Assembly: GCA_020536535.1 (NCBI GenBank)
Contig: JAHLWZ010000402.1
Span: 1-30,083 of the forward strand
DNA length: 30,083 bases
Direction of reading: 5' to 3'
DNA from: Pelomyxa schiedti
Lineage: Eukaryota > Evosea > Pelobiontida > Pelomyxidae
In this document: in pieces, positions 18,541 through 28,978 of the stretch
Position numbering within the stretch: position 1 is the stretch's first letter
Layout: every line of letters starts with the position of its first letter
The notes under the pieces: generated by a model
Told to the model about the DNA's origin: nothing
The model's input: only the letters and a program-made list of their open reading frames with translations
Databases searched by the model: none
Made by a program: the position numbers and the translations under genes

Positions 18541-20773
18541 TCAAAAAATTTTCAAAATAGTCATGGGAAACATTATTTTCAATGAGGGATACATACCCTA
18601 CCCATGCACATACTCTGTCTGTGCATGTGGAATAGCTACAAAGCTATGTATCAATTTCCACTGTCAGAATTACCATAAAATCGGTTCATCAACCCTAAAT
18701 GATTCGTTAGTCAATTTAAAACAAAGATAACCTGAACCTATGTTTCACATTTCTGCACAGGGATTGCAGAACAGAAGGAAAACTTTGTCAGTGGACCACC
18801 CTATACTAGACTGTCTGCACCATCTTGTGATGGATGCACAGCCTGAGAGATCTGGACACCAAGCCAGAATCTATGAGCCAACATTCATATCATCGACACC
18901 AGAATTTTCTGCATGAGGTTAGTTCATCATCTCTGGAAGAGAATGGCATTACCTTGCTCAAATCAGAGGCAGTGCAAGATGGACAACCTGAGGAATTTCT
19001 GGCAATTCTGATGCCAAGTCTGCACACAGCATAGGTGCAAATTCCTGAATGGCGCTGCACAAGAACATGAAGCTCAGCAACAAGAGCATTGCGAGCAATC
19101 TAGCATTTTCTCTAGGACCACCATGAGCAAGAATAGTCTGAGGACCAACGCATCATTTCCAAGCATCTGCACAAGCTCTGGACACTGCAATGTGCAAGTC
19201 AGATCAAAATCCCTTACAGCAATTGCACATACCTGGAAAAGCAAATGCGCAGCTCAGCAGCAATGCTGCAATGTGGACACTGTTCAATGCAGCTGAGAGC
19301 AGCAAGCACATCATTGTAAACGCCAAGGCAATGGCATCTAATGGCATCAGATGCTGATACAAAGGGTAGGAGCAAACCTGATTCAGCAAAACGCAACAAC
19401 AGCAATACTTCTGCAAGGCTTTGCACATCATTTCGAGGCTTCTGCAATGGAATTAGCCATCTGGAAGACAATAGGAAGGCATACCTGGATGCAGAAACAA
19501 CCTGCAAGCAAGTCTAAGCTCAAAAAGTTCACTGCAAAATCGGGAACTCACTGGCAATGCTGCATTTCAGCCCTGCAAGGCAACAAGGCATCTTTGGCAG
19601 CAATTGTTTCCTTCAGTGGGTGGGAAACTGCACCAAAAGAGAACAAAGAGGCACAAAGTATTTTATTCATCTTGGAATGGATGGATACATTTGGGTGTAT
19701 GTTATTTGTGTTGAGGTTTTTTGTATATTTGTATTGGGACTCTTGGTATTTTTTGTATAGAAATGAGGTGACTTGGTGTGCATTTATAAAGGATTCCAAA
19801 GTCAAGGGAAAGGTCTTGGGTATCTCGATGATCTTTCTGTGAACTTGGTAAGTGATGACTCAGCCTGTGTGCTTTTGTGTGTAACAAGAAAATTCGATAA
19901 TGATAATGTTTTGGTTATCCTCGTGTAGTGTTGGTGTGTTCTTATTGCTTTTTACTTTGTGTGTGTTGTCAGGTGGATTTGAGCCTGGCTTAAAAGGACA
20001 CACTTGTTCTAGAAGGTTCCAACAGCCACATGGTCCAGGTATTGGGGGGACCACTTTTCAATGCAGCCGAGCCAACAGCTTGAGGATTATCAATGGCAGC
20101 TGCTTGCGCTAGCCCCGCCATGTGATATTTACTCTCGGCCTCCATTTCCAGTAACCATCACGAATCTGCAAGTCAAGATCAGATCTCTCACCCCCGAGAT
20201 GATCAGATTCCTCCGACTCAGTGAGTTCGTGTACTTTATGGAAGTACACAAGCCTCCAAGTCTCCAGTCTCGAGTCTTGTGAGTGCGCCTTGTGCACAGT
20301 TTGCCTGTGTGTTCGCAGAATCACACACAATGCAGTCAACCAAGTCCACAAGCTCATTCCATCATTTCTGAACAAGTTAAGAGACAGAGATCCCACAACA
20401 CTGGCATACCAAATTCAAATCCACATTGTACTCCAAGGTCTGTGATGCTCATAGCCAGAATGTGCTATTGCATGTTAATTCCGAATTAACATAAATTCAA
20501 AAAAAAAAAATGCACCAAAGGTACATTGGCACACTCAAGGAGTACACAACCACACCACTTGCATCACAGAACAACAAACACCAAACGCCAAATATCGCAC
20601 TTTGACATTCCAGACTCACCATCCACTTCATCATCTCTGAAAAGGCAAAAACAAATTGAGGTGATCAGAGGTCTGAGTGGTGATAAGTGGTTTGCACCTA
20701 GCTGTTATTCCTCACTGCAAAAGGCCTGGTCTTGCTTATTTGTCCCAGACACCCCATGGGGTTATTTGATCCC

Positions 20774-21008
20774 CAACCCTCCTCCGGGGATAAAACCAAT
20801 TTTTATTCCCGCTTGTAGAGTTTCCGGCGCGTTTAGGCAACGGAGTTAATGAGTTTAAGGAACGTTTAAGGAACGGAGTTAAAAAGTTTAAGGAAAGGAA
20901 ATGTTGCGGAGTGTCTTTATAAGCGAAGCCAAAAAAACCATTTTCATCAAAAAAACCGGGGGCAAGGGCGCGACTATGCCGGTGGTGGCACTGGTGTACG
21001 ATGGTTAG
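20774..21008 (+). repeat. Left 235-bp terminal inverted repeat of element copy 2
   Basis: It pairs with 22462-22696 and ends at the CGATGGTTAG position. It is identical to copy 1's right arm at the three sites where copy 1's left arm differs. Confidence 0.85.
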
Positions 21009-21155
21009 GCCATCTTGCGAGAAATTCTATGGGAAAGTTGTGGACTCGTATCGTGTGCTTCTATGTGGTTTGAGCTTTTTTTTTTCCCCCATGCACTTTA
21101 TTTAAGGTTGACCCTTAATCAAAAATACAAACAAAAACCCTGGCAAGAAAATGCC

Positions 21156-21424
21156 ATGGCAAGCTCCTCGAGGACCCGCAAATCCAGTGGACTCCCTAAG
21201 AAATGTGGAGAGTGTAGTCGGTTTGCTCATGTAAGGACCAACCACACAGAAACATTACATTACATAGGTACTTCGATGATTATATATCTAACATGTATGT
21301 ATTCCTACCTCTACCTATGATTTATTGAGCCTATTATTGTAACAGAACAAAACTTGAGGGTGCTCTTTTGGAAAATATGGCTAAGAAAGGACATTCTACA
21401 AATAATATCAAAGCTGCACCCTGA
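21156..21424 (+). CDS. Small element-borne CxxC ORF, third copy
   Basis: Same start MASSSRTRKSSG, KKCGECSRFAH, donor GTAAGG and terminal exon as at 1351-1619. Exon 1 is identical in protein; exon 2 has GTC to ATC in NNVKAAP. Function unknown. Confidence 0.35.
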
Positions 21425-21496
21425 CTCACCCTCTGGCTCCAGCTCTGTCTCGGCCTCCGGCTCCGGCTCCAACTCCAGCTATGTCTTGGGCTCCAA

Positions 21497-21500
<4 letters not shown>

Positions 21501-21572
<72 letters not shown>
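21501..21572. repeat. GGCTCC hexamer array, 12 perfect units
   Basis: Twelve uninterrupted GGCTCC units. Copy 1 has only three, one variant and two more at this place. The neighbouring 12-mer array of copy 1 is reduced to about one unit here. Confidence 0.9.
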
Positions 21573-21575
<3 letters not shown>

Positions 21576-21726
21576 TACGGCTACTGCTACTGCTCCAACT
21601 CTGGCTCTATCTCATCCAGCTCTGTCTCAGGCTCCGACTCCAACGCTGACTCCGTAGCCCTACAGCCTTCTCTGGGTTGTACCCCTCCAACTTCTTACCC
21701 TGCAATCCACCTCGTTACGACCCTCC

Positions 21727-21923
21727 ATGGAGTTGCAAGGTTGAAACCCCTTCACCACCTTCACCCCAATACTGCACCCAGCAATATTGACTTGTTTAAA
21801 AAAAAAACTTTTTTTTTTTAAATGATAGACTCCCAATACTATGCAGTGCATGTTGTGATAGTCGTCGGGTGGTTTGTAAACATAGTATGAGGTCGTCAAG
21901 GTCCGCTGGCCTTGCAACTCCAT
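21727..21923. mobile_element. 197-bp MITE-like insertion nested in element copy 2
   Basis: Bounded by the 14-bp inverted pair ATGGAGTTGCAAGG / CCTTGCAACTCCAT. It contains a long poly-A/poly-T hairpin at about 21795-21822. It begins exactly where copy 1 and copy 2 lose similarity (CCATGG). It could be a miniature element or the relic of a break repaired by a foldback. Confidence 0.5.
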
Positions 21924-21924
21924 G

Positions 21925-22461
21925 CGTACCTACAATATGATGAGATTGGGATTGTGGCAAAAAGAAAACCTGATAGAAGTTCAAGGTGCAGCTGTGTGAT
22001 GCGGTGTAAAACAGCATCCCAGAATTTCTCACTGAGGAATTGTGGGGGGTTCCATGCTGTAAAGCAGCCACATGCGGAAATTGAGGAAAGAAAGCCCCTA
22101 AAGACTAATTAGTGGGTGTACTCAACCCTATGTAAAATACCTTGGAGATATCACTTGGAGTCACAGGCATCCCAAGTTGAACAGTTGCAAGTTCCGATAA
22201 TGCCTTGGGACCCCAAGAGTTTGCCACTGCATGCCTGTAAAAAGGAGCAAACCTTAGAGGCTTTTGAGCTACAAATTTGTATTTTTTTCGAGTAAGACCA
22301 GTGTACATAAAATATTATGTGTACAAACTTGGGTTGGAAGTGGTGGGAGAAGGACTTACGTAATTTCTCAATTGCCGCTGCCTGATGCTGGATCACAAGG
22401 AAACACGCAACCCACACGTTTTTGAGAACACCTGCACCACAGTAATCCTGGACTCACACCG
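21925..22461 (-). CDS. Possible exons of an element-internal gene
   Basis: On the minus strand, an acceptor (GGTGCAG) near 22431 opens VLKNVWVACFLVIQHQ, closed by a perfect GTAAGT donor near 22360. An acceptor TTTTTACAG near 22237 opens HAVANSWGPKALSELATVQL, closed by AAG|GTATT near 22142. An acceptor GCTTTACAG near 22055 opens WNPPQFLSEKFWDAVLHRI. The phases do not all agree, so the model is uncertain. No transposase motif is recognised. Confidence 0.25.
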
Positions 22462-22696
22462 CTAACCATCATACACCAGTGCCACCACCGGCATAGTCGC
22501 GCCCTTGCCCCCGGTTTTTTTGATGAAAATGGTTTTTTTGGCTTCGCTTATAAAGACACTCCGCAACATTTCCTTTCCTTAAACTTTTTAACTCCGTTCC
22601 TTAAACGTTCCTTAAACTCATTAACTCCGTTGCCTAAACGCGCCGGAAACTCTACAAGCGGGAATAAAAATTGGTTTTATCCCCGGAGGAGGGTTG
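22462..22696 (-). repeat. Right 235-bp terminal inverted repeat of element copy 2
   Basis: Reverse complement of 20774-21008, beginning CTAACCATC and ending GGAGGAGGGTTG. Confidence 0.85.
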
Positions 22697-22856
22697 AAGG
22701 GCGATATTCGGTTTTTCATTCAACTTGGAAACTATTTTTTTAGGGTTGTTCAAATAATTTTTTCTGCCCATCTTCAAAAAAAAAAAAAAAATACAAGCAA
22801 ACAAAGAGGCAAACCCGACACCCAAAAAAAGGACTCCTCCATAACGCAACAACGGA

Positions 22857-24309
22857 ATGTCTGACTGCTACTTTGTGCTGCTGGGGGACGTTGGGTCTGG
22901 AAAATCCACACTGTTTGAGAAGATCACTGACACAACTGGCCGCAGTTCTTCCTCCTCTACTTCTTTCTCACGTACTTCAAAGGTGTGCACAATCAATGCC
23001 TTATTTTGCTCGTTGTGCAAACACAACAATAACAAAAAAAAATAATAACAAATAATAACAAACAATATCAAATAACAACCAAACAACAACAAAAAAAATC
23101 CAAATCACAAAAAAAAAGGTTGTACAAATGGCAAAGTACAACGTGGCTGACACCCCTGGACTGAAGTCTGGTGCTGAGAGGGTTGACCATGCCATGCACA
23201 TACTATCATGCCTGGAATACCGCCCAGTGAAGTGCCTCATTGCTGTGTGCTCAATGAAGGATCGCATTGACGGAGTAATAGACTCTGTGTCAGAGCTGAT
23301 AGTTCCGTTCTGGTCAGATTTTGCCCAGCACCTTGCATTGATCATCACAAAGCAGGACCTCCAGCCCCACATCTCCAAAGTTGAAGTGCAGCAACGCATG
23401 ATCGAACTTGGGATCCCAAACGTGCTGGTGACTCACAAGGCCACACCTCGACAAGAGCTCCTCCTCTTCCTCGACCAGCTGAAGGCAAGGATTCCAGGCT
23501 CTGTGTCATTCAGGGTTGCACCCACCCAACTTTACAGGTACTTCAACTTGGCTGAAGCTGACTTTGGATACATGGCTGACATGAAGACGTTTGTTGACTT
23601 CTTCAAGGACCTTGTGGCAACTGGTGAGAAGCACCTGCTCACACTGCAGGGGAATGCCAGGAGAGACTTTGCGTTCTCCTTCAAGGCGTTCATGTCTGAT
23701 CTCATGCCTCAGTTCCAGTCTGAGTTTGCTGGCAAGCATGACGTGAACGCTCCCAAGACACTTCTGTATGCCATGGAACTGCAGAAGAGGTGCCACAGAG
23801 AGCTGCTGGCAGTGAGGCGCCTGTGCAGGGAATATGGGCTTGAGAACGACAACTCCACATACAAGAGCTGCCCTTACTGTGGCACCGTGTACGTGAAGGT
23901 GCAAGGCTGTGATGGCACCACGACATGCGGCAACAGGCCGTCTGTGGCTGATGGTCACAGCTTCAGCATCTTTGAGTGGACATTTGAAACTGCAAGGGCA
24001 ACGATATTCAGCTGGTCAAACCCAAGGAACACAAGGGCAGTTGAGTGCTCATCTGCAGTGAACACAAGCCAGTAGTGGGGCACTGGCAGGAATGCAGAGC
24101 TTGTGAAACCTTGTGGAAGGCAAGTAGCCTGGAAGGATATGACTCCTGTTCAGCAGCCCGCAGACTGGGCCGTTATTGGTGAAGTGGCTGACACCAGGGC
24201 TCTCGAGACCCCCCTCGATGCCCAGACTGAAAGGATGTTCAAGTCCGGCACAGTTGCTATCCCAAGGACTCTTCCAGGTGTCGAAGTTGAACACAAAGGA
24301 AACCTGTGA
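22857..24309 (+). CDS. P-loop GTPase (GIMAP/AIG1-like) with C-terminal zinc module
   Basis: Exons 22857-22982, 23119-24014 and 24090-24309 give about 413 aa. G1 is GDVGSGKST (residues 10-18), followed by a Ser/Thr-rich stretch SSSSSTSFS near the switch I region. G3 is VADTPGL (about 51-57). G4 is ITKQD (about 118-122) and VTHKAT is a candidate G5. A helical region follows. The C-terminus carries SCPYCGTVYVKVQGCDGTTTCG (about 292-313) and KPCGRQVAWKDM, which together form a zinc-ribbon-like module. Reading straight through gives a TAG at 24073-24075, but a 75-bp GT-AG intron (24015-24089) removes it and joins FSW to NAELVKPCGRQVAW. The first intron (136 bp) is AAC/AAT-rich. The start ATG lies just upstream of the P-loop, as usual in AIG1-type proteins. 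It binds and hydrolyses GTP; the cellular role is unknown. Element copy 2 ends about 115 bp upstream. Confidence 0.75.
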
Positions 24310-24626
24310 AACAAACAAAAAAACTTTCGGTGAAAAATAGTGAGCTGAATCAAAAAAACACCACGTTTCTAAAGTTTAGCTTCTGTTGGTGAATCGGGCG
24401 TAACAACAACAACAACGACAACAACAACGACGGGTTCCAGATGGTGGAGATTTGGAACGGCCAATGGAGTTTTCTCGAAAATATTAAACAATTTCTTTCT
24501 TTGCACCCCAGGGCTGTCTCTCCACCGAAGGTCATAAATATACAAATATCGTTGGAAGCGTGGCTTAGAGTCACTTGGGAGAAAACGATCGGGAGTCACC
24601 GCAACCAGTTTTACTGTGGGCACACA
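24310..24626. other. Intergenic stretch with AAC/GAC trinucleotide tract
   Basis: An ACA/CAACGA tract lies at about 24402-24432. The plus-strand frame is open through most of this stretch but lacks recognisable content before the ATG at 24627. Confidence 0.4.
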
Positions 24627-25995
24627 ATGAGCCAAAGCACTTCCTCTCCAAACAAGAAAGACCACCCAAACCAGCGTCCCGTCTGGTTACCAAAGGAGTT
24701 GCATGACACACTTCAAAAACTTGTGGGGAAAGGACATGTGCTTTCCCCTCAGCAGTGCTGTATGCAGTTCAACAATCACTCCCCTCTGCATCCAACAACA
24801 GTGACTCAACTTGTGACAAGCTGTTGCAAGCAAGGTGCATTCGCTGGTTGCACAACTGGTAAAGTAATTACTTTGGAGCAACTTCCAAGTAGAAGTGACA
24901 TACCTAATATCAAGAGACACTGTCAGAGCTTCACTCCTGTGTTCATTGCATACCACTCTGCTGTGGAGAATACTACAGTGTGCAGAGTGCTGAGTGTCTC
25001 TTTCACTCCACACTGCTCAGCTGAAGAACTGGCAGAACATGTTGTCTCCATGTTACACAGAGTTGATTTGGCCTCTGTACCTCCTACCACATTTATTGCA
25101 GATAATTGCTCTGGGATGCAAGGAGAAGTAGGAGGTACCATTGAGTTAGTGAGGAAAAAGTTGAGCAAAGGATTTCCCAAATCCAAGGAGTTTTAAAGTA
25201 TATTAATGACCACTGTGCAAGCAACCACTGTACTTTGAGGCAGATAGTCTATGCCATGAGAGCTTGGTTACAGAATCCTATACTTTGAGTGCAGCTATCT
25301 TTCCTTTCTGAGTTTGCTCCTTTTCAGATTTCAATGACAGAGTGGGCGGAAGCACCAGATGTTGAGCACAATTTACCAGCATTATTCAAAGCCCATCTTC
25401 TCCCTGCACATATGTATTGCTCTGTGTTACCATCCCTGTGTTAAAAGAGTTTTTAGGTGTACTTTCGGCAAGACCAGTTAAATCAGATGTCTGAGGATTT
25501 GTCAACACACTTTCACAAAACTGATAAGTTGTCTCCCTTGGATGATGTGACACTTGGTATTGATGTGGCTAAAGCTTTCCTGGGAGCAGAGGTTCAATTG
25601 CAATTTTCACCAAGTGGAATGGTCTAAAGAAAGACTTGAGGAGGTATGTGCATGATAGCAAAGGAGGGAAGCCTGCTATTGCCCCTTACTGCTCCTTGGA
25701 TAAATTTGGTAGGGAAGTCTGCTTTTCACAACCAATTACTACACAAAAGGTGAAAAGTTCTTTTAATGAGCTAGACACAATGTTGGTGCCAGGGCCACAA
25801 ATCAGCACTAGGTTATTGGAGGCCAAAGTGTGCTATAAATTGAATTCCATCAACCCCATCAAGAACTCCATTAGTTCTTCATCCAAGAATTTTCCCACAC
25901 AGAAGAGCAATCTTATTGCCCTCTCTAAACACCTCTTAGGAAACACTCAATACTCTATGGAGGAATTCACAATTGCCAAGAAATATAGTAGTTGA
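24627..25995 (+). pseudogene. Decayed protein-coding region, possibly transposon-derived
   Basis: From ATG 24627 the frame reads MSQSTSSPNKKDHPNQRPVW, then LPKELHDTLQKLVGKG, a Cys-containing middle and FIADNCSGMQGEVGGTIELV, stopping at 25196. One base lost in the T run near 25190 would continue it as FLKYINDHCASNHCTLRQIV. Further stops then interrupt protein-like pieces such as FAPFQISMTEWAEAPDVEHN and VTLGIDVAKAFLGAEVQ, followed by an open frame 25636-25995 (YCSLDKFGREVCFSQPIT). The DNCSGMQ stretch recalls the strand with a catalytic Asp in some transposases, but the assignment is weak. Multiple lesions show it is not functional. Confidence 0.4.
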
Positions 25996-26442
25996 GCCAC
26001 AGTTACCTTTCTGAACAAATCCCATCACCACTGCTTCCTTACTACAGCCGGATAATTCCCACTTGGATGATGATGCTTCCTTAGAGCCAGGCAATTCGAC
26101 GTTGGATGAGGTGGAGTATGGTCCTGATGCAGAAGATCCCTTTTGGCCTCCAGATGAACCTCCTATTGTACCACTTGTAACACTGCTCAAAAAGAAGCTT
26201 CACAATACTTGACACCTGAAACTCCCTTTATTGAGGCTCCCCAAGTGCCTCTGCCTGTCCCACAGCCTCAAATGACATCAGCTGTCACACAACCACCTCA
26301 AATGACACCAGCTGTCACACAGCCACTTCAAATCACACATGCCTCCCAGGTCCAGCTGCCCTTACAACTTGCCACAGTTCAGGCCTCTTCCTTAAGCAGT
26401 ACAGTAATTCTGCATTGGCCGTCCCAAATCAGATTGCTGTGA
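25996..26442 (+). pseudogene. Acidic and Pro/Gln/Thr-rich coding remnant with tandem repeat
   Basis: One frame reads LDEVEYGPDAEDPFWPPDEP; a second, from 26209, reads PQVPLPVPQPQMTSAVTQPP with the 30-bp unit CAAATGACA(T/C)CAGCTGTCACAC repeated near 26269-26335. It is probably the low-complexity C-terminal region of the preceding decayed gene. Confidence 0.3.
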
Positions 26443-27200
26443 TTTGTGTTGGATGTACCACACACCGTCAGTGAACTGGTGTTGGTTTCTGTGGTGTTTA
26501 GTACATGGTGCGTTTGTGATGAGAATGAGGCCTTCATTCTCAAAGGGCTCTGCCATTGGTATGCACTTTGTCTCCTGCTATTTAAGTTTGTTTTATTTCG
26601 TTTTCATATTCGTTTTCGTTTTTGTTTTGTTTGGTTTTGTTTTGTTTTTTATTCTTGTTCCCACATCCACAGGTCCATGAAGATAATGATGATGAGAAGC
26701 TGGCACTATGGTAGGTTTCCATTTATCTTCTCTGTTTTTCTTTTTCGACTTCACATTTGATAACCAGGTGGTGTTTTAGATGCTAGTTGAGAGGCAGACA
26801 GGAGCAGGGAGATCTGAAGGCAGAAGCGGGCACGCACCCAGAAGAATGTGTGTGCAGCCCATTCGAGCAGTATTCCTCTTCTTCTTTGAGTTACCCAATA
26901 TACTCAAGATCCTTTCCCGCACTCAACCTGTATGTGAGAGTGCTGGCATCGGAGCCCACTGGTATGTTTCTTCTTTTCCTCGTTTCACCTTGTCCTACAT
27001 GTACCATGGTAAATCACCCTCTCCCTTTTCATCGTCACCCCACTCAAACATAATAGGTACCCTCTGACTGACGCCGCCCAGGAGAATGGTGTGCAGCTCT
27101 GCTCTGAGTTTTCACTTTCAGTGTCCCCCCTGTATGCCCTCACTTCCACTCCAATCCTAATAAGCCCGAGGCACTCCAACCTCAGAATCACGACTTAAAC
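26443..27200 (+). other. Possible exon cluster, unresolved
   Basis: There are plausible coding pieces with splice-like borders. STWCVCDENEAFILKGLCHW ends at a GTATGC donor near 26558. A T-rich intron with TTTTGTTTTG words ends in CATCCACAG near 26672, followed by VHEDNDDEKLALW and a GTAGGT donor at about 26711. A later piece ends at GTATGT near 26962, and an acceptor AATAG near 27057 opens YPLTDAAQENGVQLCSEFSL, ending ISPRHSNLRITT with a TAA near 27198. The phases of the last two can be joined as HW|YPL. The product is not recognised. Confidence 0.25.
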
Positions 27201-27620
27201 CTCATAAATCGAAACAACAAACAAACAAGCAACCATACGCTGATGTTGTCTTCTTGCTTGTTTCTGAAGTCTGAGAGTGTATTCGGCTCAGTGCTGGGCA
27301 ATACTCATCATAAGTTGTTTTCAAGATTATCTGGATTGCACAGGAAACAGTGGTAGTCAGTGATTCTCAATTTTTTTGCGTCACTTTGGCCTAAACAGGA
27401 CTTCTAAGAAGAGGGTTCTGTGAATGGCCATAATTAGCAGCAACTTGGCGCCCAATCATCAAAAAACCGGGCTCCCTGTGGCGAGGTGTCGCGTATGATC
27501 AAGGGGAAGCGCTATTCTATTATTTTTATCTGTTGTTTAGCACCATAGCGACAATTAGTCACCATTAGTGCTTTAGCTCTTCAAAAGGCACTCGCCACAC
27601 TCCCTTTCAAGGATTTTTTT
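27201..27620. other. Intergenic stretch, nothing recognised
   Basis: No convincing frame, repeat or RNA gene was seen on either strand. Confidence 0.4.
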
Positions 27621-27723
27621 TCATGAGATCAACTTGGTGAGGTGGTTTGCTCGGTGCAGTGCTGCGTGCCTGGCATTCTCGGAGGGCTGCAAGCCCTGCC
27701 TCAGGTTTGCTCTGGCTACTACC

Positions 27724-28450
27724 TCATTGATGATACTGCATGTCCTTTGTCCTGACTCGGTGTGCTTCAGATGTGTAGTTCTCCAGCAGGAAGAGGTCTT
27801 CAGCCTGCATGCCAATAGAGTGCAACTTTTTGAAGATTCGAAGAAGCAAAGGGGAGCTGGCTTCATTGCAACCAAAGACAGGAGAGAAGTTGCAGACAAC
27901 AATGGGCTTGTAGCCAGCGTCTACGGCCGCGTGCACGTGAACGTCAACAAAATGCTCAAAGCTGCAGCTACCTGGCAGGCCCTCCGTGAGGGGGATTATT
28001 TAATACGAAAATGACTGCATCCATGGGGCACTTGGGCTTCGTTGTTCTCAACCACATTGCTGGGTAAACGTCAACCTTTGGTGTGTTGTTTGGCACTACA
28101 CCATTGAGGAAGTCCACAATCTTAAGCTTGGTGTAGGATCCATCCGACACTCCCCATGACACAACAATTCGATTTTGAAGAAAAAAGAGGGAGCCGGCCG
28201 ACAATCACAGTTTTCGTGAAATCTGTAAAAAAATTTAATTCCCTATCCCCTTGTAACTGGTCCTCGTACGCAATGCGTTGTGTGGCTTCAATGAAAGTGT
28301 GTCCATTGTGTTGTACAAGTCATTGCCAACAATTCACAGGAGCGAGAAGCCGAATCACTTCCGTTCCTGGGGAGAAAGAGGGTCCGGGAGGTTCATTGAG
28401 GTTCACAGAGGAAATCCAAAAAAAAAGATGGACCTCCTGGAAACCGATCC
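27724..28450 (-). pseudogene. Decayed P-loop GTPase (IFI44/dynamin-like fold), minus strand
   Basis: Read from about 28400 down: an acceptor CCCCAG opens VIRLLAPVNC, then after one extra T, GNDLYNTMDTLSLKPHNALR. This resembles a P-loop (normally GPxxxGKS) followed by the NTMDTL helix and switch I, with the Gly/Lys/Ser no longer intact. Next RIVVSWGVSDGSYTKLKI and DFLNGVVPNN fit the G3 region (DxxG). PMDAVIFVL, then a frameshift near 27985, then AGYKPIVVCNFSPVFG and MQAEDLFLLENYTSEAH fit strands with G4 and G5. The G4 Asp is not visible. At least two frameshifts and a lost P-loop mark it as a pseudogene. The family is inferred from the order of motifs. Confidence 0.45.
28156..28450 (-). repeat. 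295-bp inverted duplication, left arm
   Basis: Position p pairs with 57429-p in 28979-29273 with no net indel and only a few mismatches. It holds the P-loop-like exon and the start of the G3 exon of the decayed GTPase. Confidence 0.9.
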
Positions 28451-28978
28451 TGCGCCCTGTGGTTCTTTGGAGGACAAACCACGGCGCAAGTGAGTGAAAA
28501 TAACCGAAACAAACTTGGTTGACAGGAAAGCGCAGTTTGTTGGTGGAAGCCCACAGAAACGTACCAAGCGCTTGTTGTGAAGCATTTTTGTTTTACTGGA
28601 GTGCAAAAGGGCAGCCCCTCCCTCATCAGAGAGATGATGAACCGAGTCTGTTAGGCGAAGACAGGACTTTTTTTCCTCCTTCGACACGGGAGCTCAGAAA
28701 ACCACCGAATTGTGCTCTGTGACGTGGTGCGTTGTGACCACAGGACCACAAAGAGTTGTTTGCCACCAAGACCGGTGTTGCCGGAAACACGACAGCTGAA
28801 GAGGGAAAAAATAGTTTTTTTTTCGCAATCATCACTATGTCTGCGGCTGTGTGTCGTAAGCCCACCGAGTGTGTCCCATTTGAATGAATAGTACCAAGTG
28901 AGGAGGAGGACCCTCCAGCGAAAGTGCTGCAGACAAGGATTTGGGACTCGGTCCAGCCGGACAGGCTGGGAGGGTCTA
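28451..28978. other. Spacer between the 295-bp arms
   Basis: 528 bp without mirror symmetry and without a recognised gene. Open frames on the minus strand across it are extensions of the arm sequence. Confidence 0.5.

Larger units (their letters stand above)
17658..20773. other. 3.1-kb stretch without a firm gene
   Basis: Many short frames exist on both strands but none has family signatures. Pieces that look somewhat protein-like are minus 17848-18369 (Cys-rich), minus 19214-19507 (Leu/Ala-rich, with GPQTILAHGG and VLAALSCIEQCP, perhaps decayed helical repeats), plus 19351-19842, and plus 20061-20282 (PFPVTITNLQVKIRSLTPEM). The block 18830-19620 is rich in GCAATG/CAGCAA words. The area is probably decayed gene and repeat material. 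Confidence 0.4.
20774..22741. mobile_element. Inverted-repeat element, copy 2 (longer interior)
   Basis: It starts CAACCCTCCTCCGGGG at 20774 and matches copy 1 with a constant offset of 19805 until the minisatellite, then up to CCATGGAG near 21733. The right inverted repeat (22462-22696) is followed by the same 45-bp extension as in copy 1, up to a poly-T at about 22741. The terminal inverted repeats here are about 235 bp. Between 21733 and 22461 the interior is unrelated to copy 1 and holds a 197-bp nested palindromic insertion and possible exons. Copy 2 is thus closer to a normal terminal-inverted-repeat transposon, and copy 1 looks like a foldback derivative. Its right end lies about 115 bp before the GTPase gene. 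Confidence 0.75.

Noticed and set aside
24073-24075. TAG taken as the true end of the zinc-module GTPase
   Set aside because: A phase-keeping GT-AG intron removes it, and the downstream frame holds the expected CGRQVAWKDM block. RNA data could reverse this.
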